From the NCBI GenBank assembly GCA_964352815.1, contig CAYGTO010000016.1, positions 1 through 36,023 on the forward strand: 36,023 nucleotides of DNA. Direction: 5' to 3'. The notes below the pieces were generated by a model. It saw only the letters and a program-made list of their open reading frames with translations. It did not search any database and had not been told where the DNA came from. The stretch is from CAYGTO01 sp964352815 (GTDB taxonomy: Bacteria; Pseudomonadota; Alphaproteobacteria; Rickettsiales; UBA3002). The translations under genes and the position numbers were made by a program. Below are positions 1-8,796 of the stretch, one piece after another (position 1 is the stretch's first letter; each line of letters starts with the position of its first letter).

Positions 1-109
1 GGGTTAGGGATTAGGGGGTACGTTTCGCGAGCGGACACGCAGTGTCAAGCGACGCGATCCAGAAATAGTGCATGCGGCTCTGGACTGCCGCGTCACGTGT
101 TACGTGACG
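1..109 (-). repeat. composite intergenic palindromic repeat, copy 1
   Basis: The first 18 bases are degenerate G-rich heptamers (GGGTTAG, GGATTAG, GGGG...). Next come CGTTTCGCGAG (21-31), a GCGACGCGATCCAG arm facing CTGGACTGCCGCGTC (about 49-94), and a perfect hairpin of CGTCACGT and ACGTGACG around a GTT loop (91-109). The blocks at 21-31 and 81-94 recur inverted at 9034-9044 and 8874-8887, so this is one copy of a dispersed element. The hairpin has no T-run and is not a clear terminator. I see no gene in 1-251. Confidence 0.6.
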
Positions 110-219
110 GTTCCTCGCAGAACGGGGTGTTTTGCAGAAGTAAGGCCAGCAGGCCGAGCGGGAGCGCATAGGAAATGCGATCTTCACACAATTGTCACAC
201 ATGGCTAGAAGACATCTTG

Positions 220-225
220 TATACT
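220..225 (+). promoter_or_regulatory. possible -10 box for the 252-1004 gene
   Basis: TATACT lies 26 bases before the ATG at 252. A TTGTCA at 192-197 resembles a -35 box, but the 22-bp spacer is too long for a standard sigma70 promoter, so only the -10 is proposed. A GGAGAA ribosome-binding site at 241-246 follows, 5 bases before the ATG. Confidence 0.3.
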
Positions 226-251
226 AAAACTATCTATTTTGGAGAAATATT

Positions 252-1004
252 ATGGGTTTACGATACGATTTGCCGCGCATTCCAGCGAAAGAAGAGCCGA
301 CCATCTGGAACAGTACCATGGCGAAATATGCCTTCTTTAGTGGACTCATTGGCTCATTCCTTGCGGGCATCACCGATGTTCCTGGTCCAGAGGCGATTGA
401 TTTTGATGTGGACGATGTAGATGTGCTCAAAGATGCGACAGTAAAATCCTTGCCTGGTCGCGCTGTTGAGTATTCAGCTATGGGTGTGGGGGCGTCTATT
501 GGGGGCTCTGCAGGTCGTGATGAAATGCGACGCGAATTATCTGAAGGGAAGATTGTTCGTGATCCAACTTTCTGGAACAAAGGCTTATTTTCTGGTTTCA
601 TGGCGGTGAGCGTTCCGACGGTTTTGGCTGCAACTGCATTAGCACTGTTGGCTTCGCCTGTTACTTTAACCGTTACAGTGGCAGCCATTGGTGGTATCGG
701 ATCGTTAGTCGCTGCCGTTACACATGGCTTTGGTAAACGTTCAGAAATGAAAGAAGAGCTCCAGCTAGCTAAGGATATTGCGCAATATCAGCAGATGGCT
801 CAGGCCCGTGGTTTGCCGCGTCAGATTTTAATGGATGGCCCTGCGCCAGTTCAATCCTACAAAAACTCGGTCACACCGCAAGAATATGCGCTTCTTGAAG
901 CACGCTTAGCCGCGGGTAAGAATGGTGGTGCGGGACATGCGCAAGCGATGCAGCAGCAACCTGCTGCGGCCATGGCAGCGCCACAACCCACACAAACCGC
1001 TTAA
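252..1004 (+). CDS. hypothetical membrane protein, glycine/alanine rich
   Basis: This encodes 250 residues from an ATG with a good Shine-Dalgarno site (GGAGAA). I do not recognise the family. Hydrophobic stretches are visible at about residues 23-41, 111-136 and 138-159, with a Gly/Ala/Ser-rich stretch at 73-88. Between them lies an acidic patch (about 48-62, rich in Asp), and after the last one a charged, probably helical segment (161-185). The tail from about residue 223 is low-complexity Gln/Ala/Pro. This resembles a two- to three-span inner-membrane protein with a glycine-zipper core, but no function can be given. It converges on carB, with 10 bp between the two stop codons. Confidence 0.75.
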   Translation: MGLRYDLPRIPAKEEPTIWNSTMAKYAFFSGLIGSFLAGITDVPGPEAIDFDVDDVDVLKDATVKSLPGRAVEYSAMGVGASIGGSAGRDEMRRELSEGKIVRDPTFWNKGLFSGFMAVSVPTVLAATALALLASPVTLTVTVAAIGGIGSLVAAVTHGFGKRSEMKEELQLAKDIAQYQQMAQARGLPRQILMDGPAPVQSYKNSVTPQEYALLEARLAAGKNGGAGHAQAMQQQPAAAMAAPQPTQTA

Positions 1005-1014
1005 TTTTCAACGC

Positions 1015-4000
1015 TTATTCGTCGCCTAAATGATATTCTTGCAGCGAATGCACCTTAAATTGCGTTTGATTGCGCATAGCGCCAATGGCCTCAACCAGCG
1101 CTTTCGTTCCTGACAGTGTCGTGCTGTACGGGATCTTATCGAGCAATGCGGTACGGCGAATCGAGAAACTATCCGAAATGGATTGCGCCCCTTCCGTCGT
1201 ATTAAGCACTAGGTCAATTGCCCCATCTTTCATCGCATCGACAATATGTGGACGCCCCTCACGCACCTTATTGATCGGCGTGACCGGAATATTATGCTCT
1301 TGTAGATATTGCGCGGTGCCGCGTGTGGCAACCAGCTGGAATTCCATATCCGTTAACTGGCGTGCAATATGCACGGCTTGTTCTTTGTCGTCATCTTTCA
1401 CCGAAACAAACACTGTGCCTGCAAGCGGCAGGGTTGAGCCTGCTGCAAGATGGGCTTTGGCGTAGGCCATCGAGAAGCTGCGGTCGATGCCCATCGCTTC
1501 GCCCGTCGATTTCATTTCTGGGCCTAAAATCACATCGACATTATCAAAGCGCGCGAAGGGGAAGACCGCTTCTTTCACCGCGATGTGATCCATCCGTGCG
1601 ATGCGGTCATGCGGAATGGCGAGGGTTTCAATGGTTTCGCCAGCCATAATACGCGCGGCATATTTGGCGAGTGGGATGCCTTTGGCTTTGGCCACGAACG
1701 GCACGGTGCGTGAGGCGCGCGGATTCACTTCAAGAATGTAAATGTCTCCATCCTTGATCGCGAACTGCACATTCATTAAGCCGCGCACACTAAGTGCTAT
1801 GGCGAGCTTCTCGCTTTGTCTTTTAATCTCTTTAATGGTTTTCGATGACAGGCTATGCGGCGGAATGGTGCAAGCGGAATCTCCTGAGTGAATACCCGCT
1901 TCTTCAATATGTTCCATGATGCCCGCGATATAGACTTCTTCACCGTCGCACAGCGCGTCGACATCTACCTCGATGGCGTTTTGCAAATAACGATCGAGTA
2001 GAATCGGCCCATCACCAAACATATCTACCAGCTCGCGCACGTAGGACTGCAACGTGTCACCATCGTGAATGATGTTCATCGCACGACCGCCGAGCACGTA
2101 AGAAGGGCGCACGACGATAGGGAAGCCAATACGCTCTGCTTGTTCGAGGGCGTCTTCAGCTTTATGACAAATCTGGTTGGGCGGCTGTTTAAGATCGAGT
2201 GAATAGAGTAGCTTTTGGAAACGTTCGCGATCTTCTGCTAGATCAATGGCATCCGGCGATGTGCCGATGATTGGAATCTCCGCGTCTTGCAACATTTTCG
2301 CGAGTTTAAGCGGGGTCTGCCCGCCAAATTGCACCACCACGCCGCGCACGAACCCGTTGCTTTGCTCTTTGCGAATCAGCGCGATGACATCTTCTTCGGT
2401 CAGTGGTTCAAAATAAAGCCGGTCGGCCGTATCATAGTCGGTTGAGACGGTTTCCGGGTTACAATTTACCATGATGGTTTCATAGCCCACCTCTTTAAGT
2501 GCATAAGCGGCGTGCACGCAGCAATAATCAAACTCAATGCCTTGGCCGATGCGGTTTGGGCCACTCCCAAGGATGATAATCTTTTGGCGATCGGTAGGCT
2601 GTGATTCGCAGATGGCAGGGGTGATGCCATCCCCTTCATAGCAGCTATACATGTAGGGGGTGAGCGCTTCAAATTCTGCTGCGCAACTATCGATACGCTT
2701 GTAGACCGGCACAACATCAAGGTTTTGGCGCAGCGCGCTGAACGCACCGACGTCAAGTCCGCCCAGCTCGGCAAGGCGTTTATCGGAAAAGCCCAGCTTC
2801 TTTAAATGCAATAGGCTGAGCCGGTCGGTCGGCAGGCCGTTTTCTGCAATGGTGCGTTCCATCTCCACAATGCGCTGGATTTGGCGCACAAACCATGGGT
2901 CATACTGGGTGATGCTGCAGACTTCTTCTGCGGTGATACCGTGACGAAGCGCCTGTGCGATGCGCAGCAAACGATCAGGTGTTGGTTTCGATAACGCACC
3001 GCGCACGACATCTAAATCATTACTTTCTGCGAAGCCGGGGATTTTGATTTCATCAAGCCCATTCAGCCCATTTTCAAGCGAACGCAATGCTTTTTGTAGT
3101 GATTCTGGGAAAGAACGACCAATCGCCATGACTTCGCCAACCGACTTCATCGCTGTGGTAAGAATATTGTCCACGCCAGGGAATTTCTCAAAAGCGAAGC
3201 GCGGAATTTTGGTCACAATATAATCGATTGAAGGTTCGAATGAGGCCGGAGTTGCTTTGGTAATGTCGTTGGTGATCTCATCGAGCGTGTAACCAACGGC
3301 CAGTTTTGCTGCAACTTTGGCAATCGGGAAACCCGTCGCTTTTGAAGCTAGGGCAGATGAGCGTGACACGCGCGGATTCATTTCAATCACCACCATGCGG
3401 CCGGTTTTCGGATCGATCGCAAACTGGACATTCGAGCCACCCGTGTCGACGCCAATCTCACGCAGTACGGCGAGCGATGCGTCGCGCATGATTTGGTATT
3501 CTTTGTCGGTCAGAGTTAGTGCGGGAGCGACGGTGATGGAGTCGCCGGTATGCACGCCCATCGGATCGATATTCTCGATCGAACAGATGATGATGCAATT
3601 ATCTTTCGAGTCGCGTACCACTTCCATTTCATATTCTTTCCAGCCGATGATCGACTCGTCGATTAACACCTCGCTGGTTGGCGAGGCATCGAGGCCGCTG
3701 GTGACAATACGGTCAAATTCTTCTTTATTATAGGCGACACCGCCGCCTGAACCGCCCAGTGTAAAGGAGGGACGGATGATGACCGGAAGGCCGATATCGT
3801 CGAGAATATGATGTGCTTCCGTTAAAGTACGAGCAATGCCATGGCGGCTGCATTCCAGGCCAATGCGTTCCATCGCTTCGCTAAATTGTTCACGATCTTC
3901 GGCTTTGTTGATGGCATCGAGCGATGCGCCGATCAACTCAACATTATGCTTCGCAAGCACACCGCTTTCGGCAAGCGCTTTCGCACAGTTTAATGCGGTT

Positions 4001-4278
4001 TGTCCACCCATGGTGGGCAGCAGCGCATCAGGTTTTTCTTTCTCAATAATCTGTTCGACCACCTCCGGCGCAATCGGCTCAATATAGGTGGCGTCCGCCA
4101 CTTCCGGGTCGGTCATAATAGTAGCCGGATTCGAATTAACGAGAATGACGCGGTATCCTTCATTCTTTAGAATCTTCACCGCTTGCGTCCCCGAATAATC
4201 GAACTCACAGGCCTGGCCAATCACAATCGGACCTGCACCAATCACGAGAATTGATTCAATGTCTGTGCGTTTAGGCAT
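1015..4278 (-). CDS. carB: carbamoyl-phosphate synthase large subunit
   Basis: CarB makes carbamoyl phosphate from bicarbonate, ammonia and two ATP, feeding pyrimidine and arginine synthesis; ammonia is delivered from CarA. The 1087-residue length matches the family (E. coli 1073). The two homologous halves are clear: the N-terminus carries SILVIGAGPIVIGQACEFDYSG and the second half carries IIILGSGPNRIGQGIEFDY. Each is followed by an ATP-grasp domain (glycine loops GGSGGGVAYN and VLGGRAMN) and a metal-binding VIEMNPRVSRSSALASK or ILEVNPRASRTVPFVAK motif. The last 140 or so residues form the MGS-like allosteric domain. The start overlaps the end of carA by 8 bp, so the two subunits are translationally coupled. 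Confidence 0.98.
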   Translation of the reverse strand: MPKRTDIESILVIGAGPIVIGQACEFDYSGTQAVKILKNEGYRVILVNSNPATIMTDPEVADATYIEPIAPEVVEQIIEKEKPDALLPTMGGQTALNCAKALAESGVLAKHNVELIGASLDAINKAEDREQFSEAMERIGLECSRHGIARTLTEAHHILDDIGLPVIIRPSFTLGGSGGGVAYNKEEFDRIVTSGLDASPTSEVLIDESIIGWKEYEMEVVRDSKDNCIIICSIENIDPMGVHTGDSITVAPALTLTDKEYQIMRDASLAVLREIGVDTGGSNVQFAIDPKTGRMVVIEMNPRVSRSSALASKATGFPIAKVAAKLAVGYTLDEITNDITKATPASFEPSIDYIVTKIPRFAFEKFPGVDNILTTAMKSVGEVMAIGRSFPESLQKALRSLENGLNGLDEIKIPGFAESNDLDVVRGALSKPTPDRLLRIAQALRHGITAEEVCSITQYDPWFVRQIQRIVEMERTIAENGLPTDRLSLLHLKKLGFSDKRLAELGGLDVGAFSALRQNLDVVPVYKRIDSCAAEFEALTPYMYSCYEGDGITPAICESQPTDRQKIIILGSGPNRIGQGIEFDYCCVHAAYALKEVGYETIMVNCNPETVSTDYDTADRLYFEPLTEEDVIALIRKEQSNGFVRGVVVQFGGQTPLKLAKMLQDAEIPIIGTSPDAIDLAEDRERFQKLLYSLDLKQPPNQICHKAEDALEQAERIGFPIVVRPSYVLGGRAMNIIHDGDTLQSYVRELVDMFGDGPILLDRYLQNAIEVDVDALCDGEEVYIAGIMEHIEEAGIHSGDSACTIPPHSLSSKTIKEIKRQSEKLAIALSVRGLMNVQFAIKDGDIYILEVNPRASRTVPFVAKAKGIPLAKYAARIMAGETIETLAIPHDRIARMDHIAVKEAVFPFARFDNVDVILGPEMKSTGEAMGIDRSFSMAYAKAHLAAGSTLPLAGTVFVSVKDDDKEQAVHIARQLTDMEFQLVATRGTAQYLQEHNIPVTPINKVREGRPHIVDAMKDGAIDLVLNTTEGAQSISDSFSIRRTALLDKIPYSTTLSGTKALVEAIGAMRNQTQFKVHSLQEYHLGDE

Positions 4279-5446
4279 TGGCAGGTTCCTTTTCCTTCAT
4301 TAGCTTCACGAAGCGCTCAAATAAATACATCGAATCATGCGGGCCAGGCGAAGATTCCGGGTGATATTGCACGCCAAAGAGCGGCAGCGTTTTGTGCCTA
4401 AAGCCTTCAATCGTGCCATCAAACAGCGACACATGCGTCACATTAAGTTCATCTGGGAAGTTGCTGTGTGACACCACAAACCCATGATTCTGACTGGTGA
4501 TTTCGACCACATTATCTTCAAGTCGTTTCACAGGATGGTTGGCACCACGATGACCCTGATACATTTTCTCAGTTTCTGCGCCAAGGGATAAGGCAAGAAG
4601 CTGATGACCTAGGCAAATCCCGAAAATTGGAATACCTGCTTTGATGAGCGCTTTGATCATGGGTCCGGCATATTCATAGGTTGCCGCTGGATCTCCCGGG
4701 CCGTTCGAGAGGAACACACCGTCAGGCTTTTTCGCGAGAATCTCATCTACCGAAGCTGTAGCGGGCACGACGTGAACCGAACAATCATGGCTCGTCAGGC
4801 AGCGCAGAATGTTTAATTTCTCACCGAAATCAATCGCGACCACCGAATGTGCCCCGTTCTTCTTTTCCTGATAACCCTCCGCATGACTCCAGCGTGTTTG
4901 TTTCCAGCTATAGCCGTTATCTGTCGTGACGGATTGTGCCAGCTCCATCCCCTCAAGGCTTGGTAGCATGGAGAGGGTTTCTTTGATCTGGTCCATATTC
5001 GCCATCTCACCTGGCGCCGGGTAGATCACGGCTGCGTTTTGCGGCCCTTTGCTGCGGAGAAGATGGGTGATGGCGCGCGTATCAACGCCGCTGATGCCAG
5101 TGACCTGATGTTGAATTAACCAGTCATTGAAGAATTGTTCGGCGCGGTAATTCGATGGCGCGCTGATCGCTTCGCGCAAGACAATACCGCGAGCGCCGGC
5201 CTGTTTGGCTTCAATATCTTCTTGGTTGGCACCAACATTGCCAATATGTGGGAAAGTGAAAGTGATGATTTGTCCGGCATAAGACGGGTCGGTCATGATT
5301 TCTTGATAGCCGGTCATAGAGGTGTTGAAACACAGCTCGCCGTAGGTTGTGCCTGGTGCGCCGCAGCCAAACCCGTAAAACACTCGCCCATCAGCTAACA
5401 AAAGTGCCGCTGTGTAGGGTGTGTTTTCAAAGGGTTGGACGGTCAT
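4271..5446 (-). CDS. carA: carbamoyl-phosphate synthase small (glutaminase) subunit
   Basis: CarA hydrolyses glutamine and channels ammonia to CarB. The N-terminal small-subunit domain begins at TAALLLADGRVFYGFG. The C-terminal class I glutamine amidotransferase domain shows the nucleophile Cys in GICLGHQLL, the oxyanion motif LSNGPGDP, and the catalytic His/Glu in VQYHPESSPGPHD. I chose the ATG at 5446 (391 residues) because an AAGGTGA Shine-Dalgarno-like stretch lies about 11 bases upstream. A GTG at 5461, inside that stretch, would add five residues (MIAPS) and is the alternative. carA is the first gene of a carA-carB pair; a promoter candidate lies at 5485-5513. Confidence 0.97.
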   Translation of the reverse strand: MTVQPFENTPYTAALLLADGRVFYGFGCGAPGTTYGELCFNTSMTGYQEIMTDPSYAGQIITFTFPHIGNVGANQEDIEAKQAGARGIVLREAISAPSNYRAEQFFNDWLIQHQVTGISGVDTRAITHLLRSKGPQNAAVIYPAPGEMANMDQIKETLSMLPSLEGMELAQSVTTDNGYSWKQTRWSHAEGYQEKKNGAHSVVAIDFGEKLNILRCLTSHDCSVHVVPATASVDEILAKKPDGVFLSNGPGDPAATYEYAGPMIKALIKAGIPIFGICLGHQLLALSLGAETEKMYQGHRGANHPVKRLEDNVVEITSQNHGFVVSHSNFPDELNVTHVSLFDGTIEGFRHKTLPLFGVQYHPESSPGPHDSMYLFERFVKLMKEKEPANA

Positions 5447-5484
5447 GGAGGGCGCAATCACCTTTCGTTAGCCAAATTGCCGGG

Positions 5485-5513
5485 ACGCTAAAGAAAGGTC
5501 AAGGGAATGTCAA
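5485..5513 (-). promoter_or_regulatory. candidate sigma70 promoter of carAB
   Basis: On the minus strand a perfect TTGACA (5508-5513) is followed 17 bp later by TAGCGT (5485-5490). It lies about 40 bases upstream of the chosen carA ATG and outside the hairpin repeats. The -35 is consensus and the -10 is weak. No attenuator or pyrimidine leader is visible. Confidence 0.4.
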
Positions 5514-5545
5514 GCTCTATGCCCGTCTGATTCTTTTTGTTCTTC

Positions 5546-5780
5546 CCCGTTCGCGCTGCTGCGCTCACGATGGAACTAACGGGTTGGCTAGCGCCGCCCT
5601 TCGGGTCGCCGACTAAAGGGCTTCCTCCTTCGCCAAGGCTTCGGCGGACGAGCCGCTACTGGCTGCGCTTCATTGCTAGTCTTCACAACCTATTATTCAC
5701 GTCATCCTGTGGCTCGCGATAGCGAGAGCACAGGATCTATCGTGAGGTGGCTAAGATCCTGCGCAGCCTCGCAGGATGAC
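5546..5780. repeat. cluster of palindromic intergenic repeats between carA and ubiA
   Basis: The 328-bp gap 5462-5789 holds no gene, only repeats. CCCGTT (5546-5551) faces AACGGG (5578-5583). A 40-bp element at 5620-5659 recurs with about seven mismatches at 8994-9033. Two strong hairpins follow: ATCCTGTG...CACAGGAT (5704-5736) and ATCCTGCG...CGCAGGAT (5756-5777), enclosed by an outer GTCATCCTG (5701-5709) / CAGGATGAC (5772-5780) pair. This is the GTCATCC-type palindromic repeat common between alphaproteobacterial genes. The hairpins follow the ubiA stop closely and could also end or stabilise its mRNA. Confidence 0.7.
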
Positions 5781-5789
5781 AAGATGGGG

Positions 5790-6656
5790 TTAGGCAAACA
5801 CACACCCAATAAACAGTATCGCCCCCATCCAGCGATTGCTGATAAAGCGGGTATGGCAGTGTGCGCCTTGGTCAAACTGCGCCGTGAGGCTTTGCCATAA
5901 AAGATGGGTGAGGGTGAGGACAAGTGCCACATAATAGTAAAGCGACGCATCATGGATAAAACCTGCCCCTGCCCAGGCGATGACCGCGAAAACATAAAAC
6001 CCCGTAATCGCCAGCCGGTTATGTTTCCCCAATTTCAGCGCGGTCGATTTCACGCCAATCAGCACATCATCTGCCTTATCCTGATGCGCGTAGATCGTGT
6101 CATAGCCGAGGGTCCAGAAGATGCCGCCGAGATAGAGCAACAGTGCGGGTAGCTCGATCGTGCCAGCCGCCGCAGCCCAACCGAACAGCGCCCCCGCATT
6201 AAAGGTGATGCCAAGAAAGGCTTGCGGCCACCAGGTGATACGCTTCATGAAAGGGTAGGCGGCGACCAAGGGCAGGGTGCCCAGCGCTAGATAGAGGCAG
6301 AGCGGATGCAGTTGAAGCACGATCACCAGTGCGATCAACAATAGCATGGCGAGAACCAGCAACGCCTGTGTGACGCTCAGCGCACCGGAGGCGAGCGGCC
6401 GGGATTGGGTGCGTTCGACATGGCCATCAAACTTCCGGTCGGCAATGTCATTGATCACACAGCCGGCGCTGCGCATGATGATCGCGCCGAGGGTGAAGTA
6501 TAGCATCAGCTCAAGCGGCGGCAGTCCGCCACTCGCCAACGCCAAAGACCACAGGCATGGCCAGAGCAGCAAATAAATCCCCACCGGCTTATCAAGGCGC
6601 GTCAGGGCGATGTAGGGCGCGAGGTTATAGGTTTCAGGTTTCAGCATGGTGATCAT
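5790..6656 (-). CDS. ubiA: 4-hydroxybenzoate polyprenyltransferase
   Basis: UbiA prenylates 4-hydroxybenzoate at the inner membrane, the first committed membrane step of ubiquinone synthesis. The 288-residue length is normal. The Asp-rich prenyl-diphosphate/Mg motif NDIADRKFD lies at about residues 68-76. The second Asp motif appears as YAHQDKADDVLIGVKS. Seven to nine hydrophobic helices fill the rest. Two in-frame ATGs are possible (6656 and 6647). Both lie in the 18-base loop of a 20-bp inverted repeat (6622-6679), and codons 5-12 are themselves part of the heptamer-repeat arm. No Shine-Dalgarno is visible. It is divergent from rsmE, with at most about 100 bp between start codons. Confidence 0.96.
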   Translation of the reverse strand: MITMLKPETYNLAPYIALTRLDKPVGIYLLLWPCLWSLALASGGLPPLELMLYFTLGAIIMRSAGCVINDIADRKFDGHVERTQSRPLASGALSVTQALLVLAMLLLIALVIVLQLHPLCLYLALGTLPLVAAYPFMKRITWWPQAFLGITFNAGALFGWAAAAGTIELPALLLYLGGIFWTLGYDTIYAHQDKADDVLIGVKSTALKLGKHNRLAITGFYVFAVIAWAGAGFIHDASLYYYVALVLTLTHLLWQSLTAQFDQGAHCHTRFISNRWMGAILFIGCVFA

Positions 6657-6679
6657 ACTAAACCTTAAACCTATAACCT
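6622..6679 (-). promoter_or_regulatory. 20-bp inverted repeat enclosing the ubiA start codons
   Basis: The arms at 6622-6641 and 6660-6679 are reverse complements over 20 bp with a single mismatch. Both are built of heptamers (AGGTTAT, AGGTTTC, AGGTTTA). The 18-base loop holds both candidate ubiA ATGs. In the ubiA transcript this would be a strong stem presenting the start codon in a loop, if the transcript starts upstream of 6679. Role unknown: translational control, or simply the footprint of an inserted repeat. Confidence 0.6.
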
Positions 6680-6692
6680 TAAACCCTAAAAT
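6660..6692 (-). repeat. heptanucleotide repeat array upstream of ubiA
   Basis: Read on the minus strand, this is a run of degenerate 7-mers: TTTAGGG, TTTAAGG, TTATAGG, TTTAAGG, TTTAG. It occupies nearly all of the ubiA-rsmE spacer. It belongs to the same family as the arrays at 8793-8834, 9045-9060 and 1-18. Confidence 0.6.
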
Positions 6693-6771
6693 CGACTAGG
6701 AAATGTTGGGTGTTTCGTCTTGTGTTGTGGGTGGGATTGGGTACTGTCAGAGCATGACCCCCAATGGACAG

Positions 6772-7533
6772 ATGCCGTCAGTGCGGCTTTATTTGACAGC
6801 TCGCTTGGAGCTGCATGAAAGCGTGGCGCTCGAGCAAAAGCAAGCGCATTACCTCAGCCATGTGATGCGCCGAAAAGAGGGCGATTGGGTGCTGCTGTTT
6901 AATGAGACCGACGGTGAGTGGCTAGCGGAAATTACGGTGGTGAGTAAAAAAGCGATGCAGCTGCGTTGTTTGGAACGCACCCGCGCCCCCTCTGCGTGCC
7001 CGGATTGTTGGCTGGTTTGCGCGCCGCTCAAATCGGGTCATATGGAAATCATGATTCAAAAGGCGACCGAGCTGGGCGTGTCGAACATTGTGCCGGTAAA
7101 GACGCGGCATTTGGCGCTGAAGCGGATTAACCCGGAGCGACTGTTTTCGGTGGCGGTGGAAGCGGCGGAACAGAGCGAGCGCTTAGATGTGCCGCCGGTG
7201 CGTGAGATGCAGGATATAGAACAGGTGATGGCGGACTGGCCGCAGGATCGCCCACTTTTTTACGGTGATGAAACCGGACAGGGCATACCGATGCAAAGCG
7301 TGCTTGCTGAATATGCGGAAAAGAAGCCCAAGCAATGGGCGGTGATGGTTGGCCCTGAAGGTGGTTTTGCCGATAACGAGCTGGCACTTTTGCATAAGCA
7401 TCCGGCAGCCATTGCGGTCACACTTGGGCCGCGTATCTTGCGCGCGGACACGGCGAGCACTACATTGCTGTCATTGACGCAAAGCATGTTTGGCGATTGG
7501 CATCACCAGCCGGCTTTTCGCGGGATGACGTAA
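6772..7533 (+). CDS. rsmE: 16S rRNA m3U1498 methyltransferase
   Basis: RsmE methylates N3 of U1498 in 16S rRNA of the 30S subunit, using SAM. It has an N-terminal PUA-like domain (VRLYLTARLE...QKQAHYLSHVMRRKEGD) and a C-terminal SPOUT fold. The trefoil-knot signature is evident: QKATELGV near the middle, then MVGPEGGFADNELALL and LGPRILRADTASTTLLSLTQ. I start at the ATG at 6772, where family similarity begins (PSVRLYL), giving 253 residues. In-frame ATGs at 6754 and 6703 are possible, but 6703 has AGGAA almost touching it. The stop is 9 bp before gshA, so the two likely form an operon. Confidence 0.95.
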   Translation: MPSVRLYLTARLELHESVALEQKQAHYLSHVMRRKEGDWVLLFNETDGEWLAEITVVSKKAMQLRCLERTRAPSACPDCWLVCAPLKSGHMEIMIQKATELGVSNIVPVKTRHLALKRINPERLFSVAVEAAEQSERLDVPPVREMQDIEQVMADWPQDRPLFYGDETGQGIPMQSVLAEYAEKKPKQWAVMVGPEGGFADNELALLHKHPAAIAVTLGPRILRADTASTTLLSLTQSMFGDWHHQPAFRGMT

Positions 7534-7542
7534 GGAGCTATT

Positions 7543-8796
7543 ATGCCGATTATTCTCGACCTGCTCGATGGGATGTTGAAACAACGGCCTGAAGAGGTGA
7601 TGGCGTGGTTTCATGACGCCTATCAAAAGCATCCACCCTGCTTTTACAGCTCAGTCGATCTGCGCCATTCAGGCTATAAGCTGGTGCCGGTGGATACGAA
7701 CCTGTTCCCGGCGGGGTTTAATCATCTTTCGCTCGCGGCGCGCGTGCGCGCTGTGCAGCACATAAAGCGGTTTATCAGCGATTCCCACCGCGAGATTAGC
7801 AAAGTACTGATCGTACCGGAGAACCATACGCGCAATCTCGGCTATCTCGATAATCTCTATGCGCTGCAGCAGATTCTTGGCGAAGCGGGGCTCGAGGTGC
7901 AAATTGGCCGGCTTGAAGAGCCGGAGGATGGTGACCTGTCGCCGCTGATGCTCGAAACGGGGGATGGGCATGACATGTTGCAGCATCATGTGCGTAAGAA
8001 TGGCAATTATTTAGAGACGCAAGATGGGTTTGTGCCGGACATGATCGTGGTGAATAATGACATGTCATCCGGCTCACCCGAGGCGCTGAAAGGGCTGAAA
8101 CAATGCATCGCGCCGCAGGTAGGCTTGGGCTGGTATCGCCGCAAAAAGTCGATTCATTTTGATGCCTATGCAAAGACCGCGAAAGACTTTGCTGAGGCGT
8201 TTAACATCGACCCGTGGCGCATTACTGCGCTGCATCATAAATGTGGCTTGGTCGATTTTAAAGCGCAGGTGGGGATTGAATGCATTCAGATTGGCGTCGA
8301 GAAAATTCTGCATCAGATGCGTGAGAAATATCAGCAATATGGCATTAAGGAAGAGCCCTATGTGTTCATCAAAGCCGATAGCGGCACTTATGGCATGGGC
8401 ATCATGACTGCGCGCAGCGGCGAAGAAGCGGGCGAGCTGAACAAAAAAGTGCGCAACAAAATGAACGTGATTAAAGAGGGTGTGCAATCCACGCAGGTAA
8501 TCATTCAAGAAGGTGTGCCAACCGTTGATAAGGTGCAAGATTACCCGTCAGAGCCGATGCTTTACTGCGTGAATGGCTATGCGGTGGGCGGTGCATTCCG
8601 CTATAACCCCGAGCGCGATACGGAAGGTAATCTTAATGCTAAAGGCATGGCGTTTGCGGGTATGTGTGATGAAGGGGAGCGCACGGAAGATCATATCCGC
8701 GTCTCGCATTGTAATTTCGGTGTGTATAGCGTCATCGCCCAGCTCGCGACATTGGCCGCCGCGCGCGAAGAATATGGCGAGGGGTACAGCATATAG
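7543..8796 (+). CDS. gshA: glutamate-cysteine ligase, ATP-grasp type
   Basis: This enzyme joins glutamate and cysteine with ATP, the first step of glutathione synthesis, in the cytosol. The 417-residue protein resembles the Acidithiobacillus-type glutamate-cysteine ligase family (TIGR02049-like), not the E. coli GshA or plant-type enzymes. Recognisable parts are the start (ILDLLDGMLKQRPEEVMAWFHDAYQKHPP read in pieces), FIKADSGTYGMGIM (ATP-grasp glycine loop) and GGAFRYNPERDTEGNLNAKG near the C-terminus. A strong AAGGAG lies just before the ATG. The stop TAG at 8794-8796 is part of the first heptamer of a repeat array, so the last codons may have been set by that repeat. No gshB is in the window. 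Confidence 0.88.
   Translation: MPIILDLLDGMLKQRPEEVMAWFHDAYQKHPPCFYSSVDLRHSGYKLVPVDTNLFPAGFNHLSLAARVRAVQHIKRFISDSHREISKVLIVPENHTRNLGYLDNLYALQQILGEAGLEVQIGRLEEPEDGDLSPLMLETGDGHDMLQHHVRKNGNYLETQDGFVPDMIVVNNDMSSGSPEALKGLKQCIAPQVGLGWYRRKKSIHFDAYAKTAKDFAEAFNIDPWRITALHHKCGLVDFKAQVGIECIQIGVEKILHQMREKYQQYGIKEEPYVFIKADSGTYGMGIMTARSGEEAGELNKKVRNKMNVIKEGVQSTQVIIQEGVPTVDKVQDYPSEPMLYCVNGYAVGGAFRYNPERDTEGNLNAKGMAFAGMCDEGERTEDHIRVSHCNFGVYSVIAQLATLAAAREEYGEGYSI

Noticed and set aside
1..18. TTAGGG-like repeats at the window start as a telomere of a linear replicon
   Set aside because: Similar degenerate heptamers occur internally at three other places, next to ordinary genes, and only two to three units are present here. 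This is an intergenic repeat family, not a chromosome end.
5701..5780. Hairpins between ubiA and carA as a riboswitch or small-RNA gene
   Set aside because: They follow the stop of ubiA and match the common GTCATCC-type palindromic repeat; no promoter or conserved aptamer pattern is visible.
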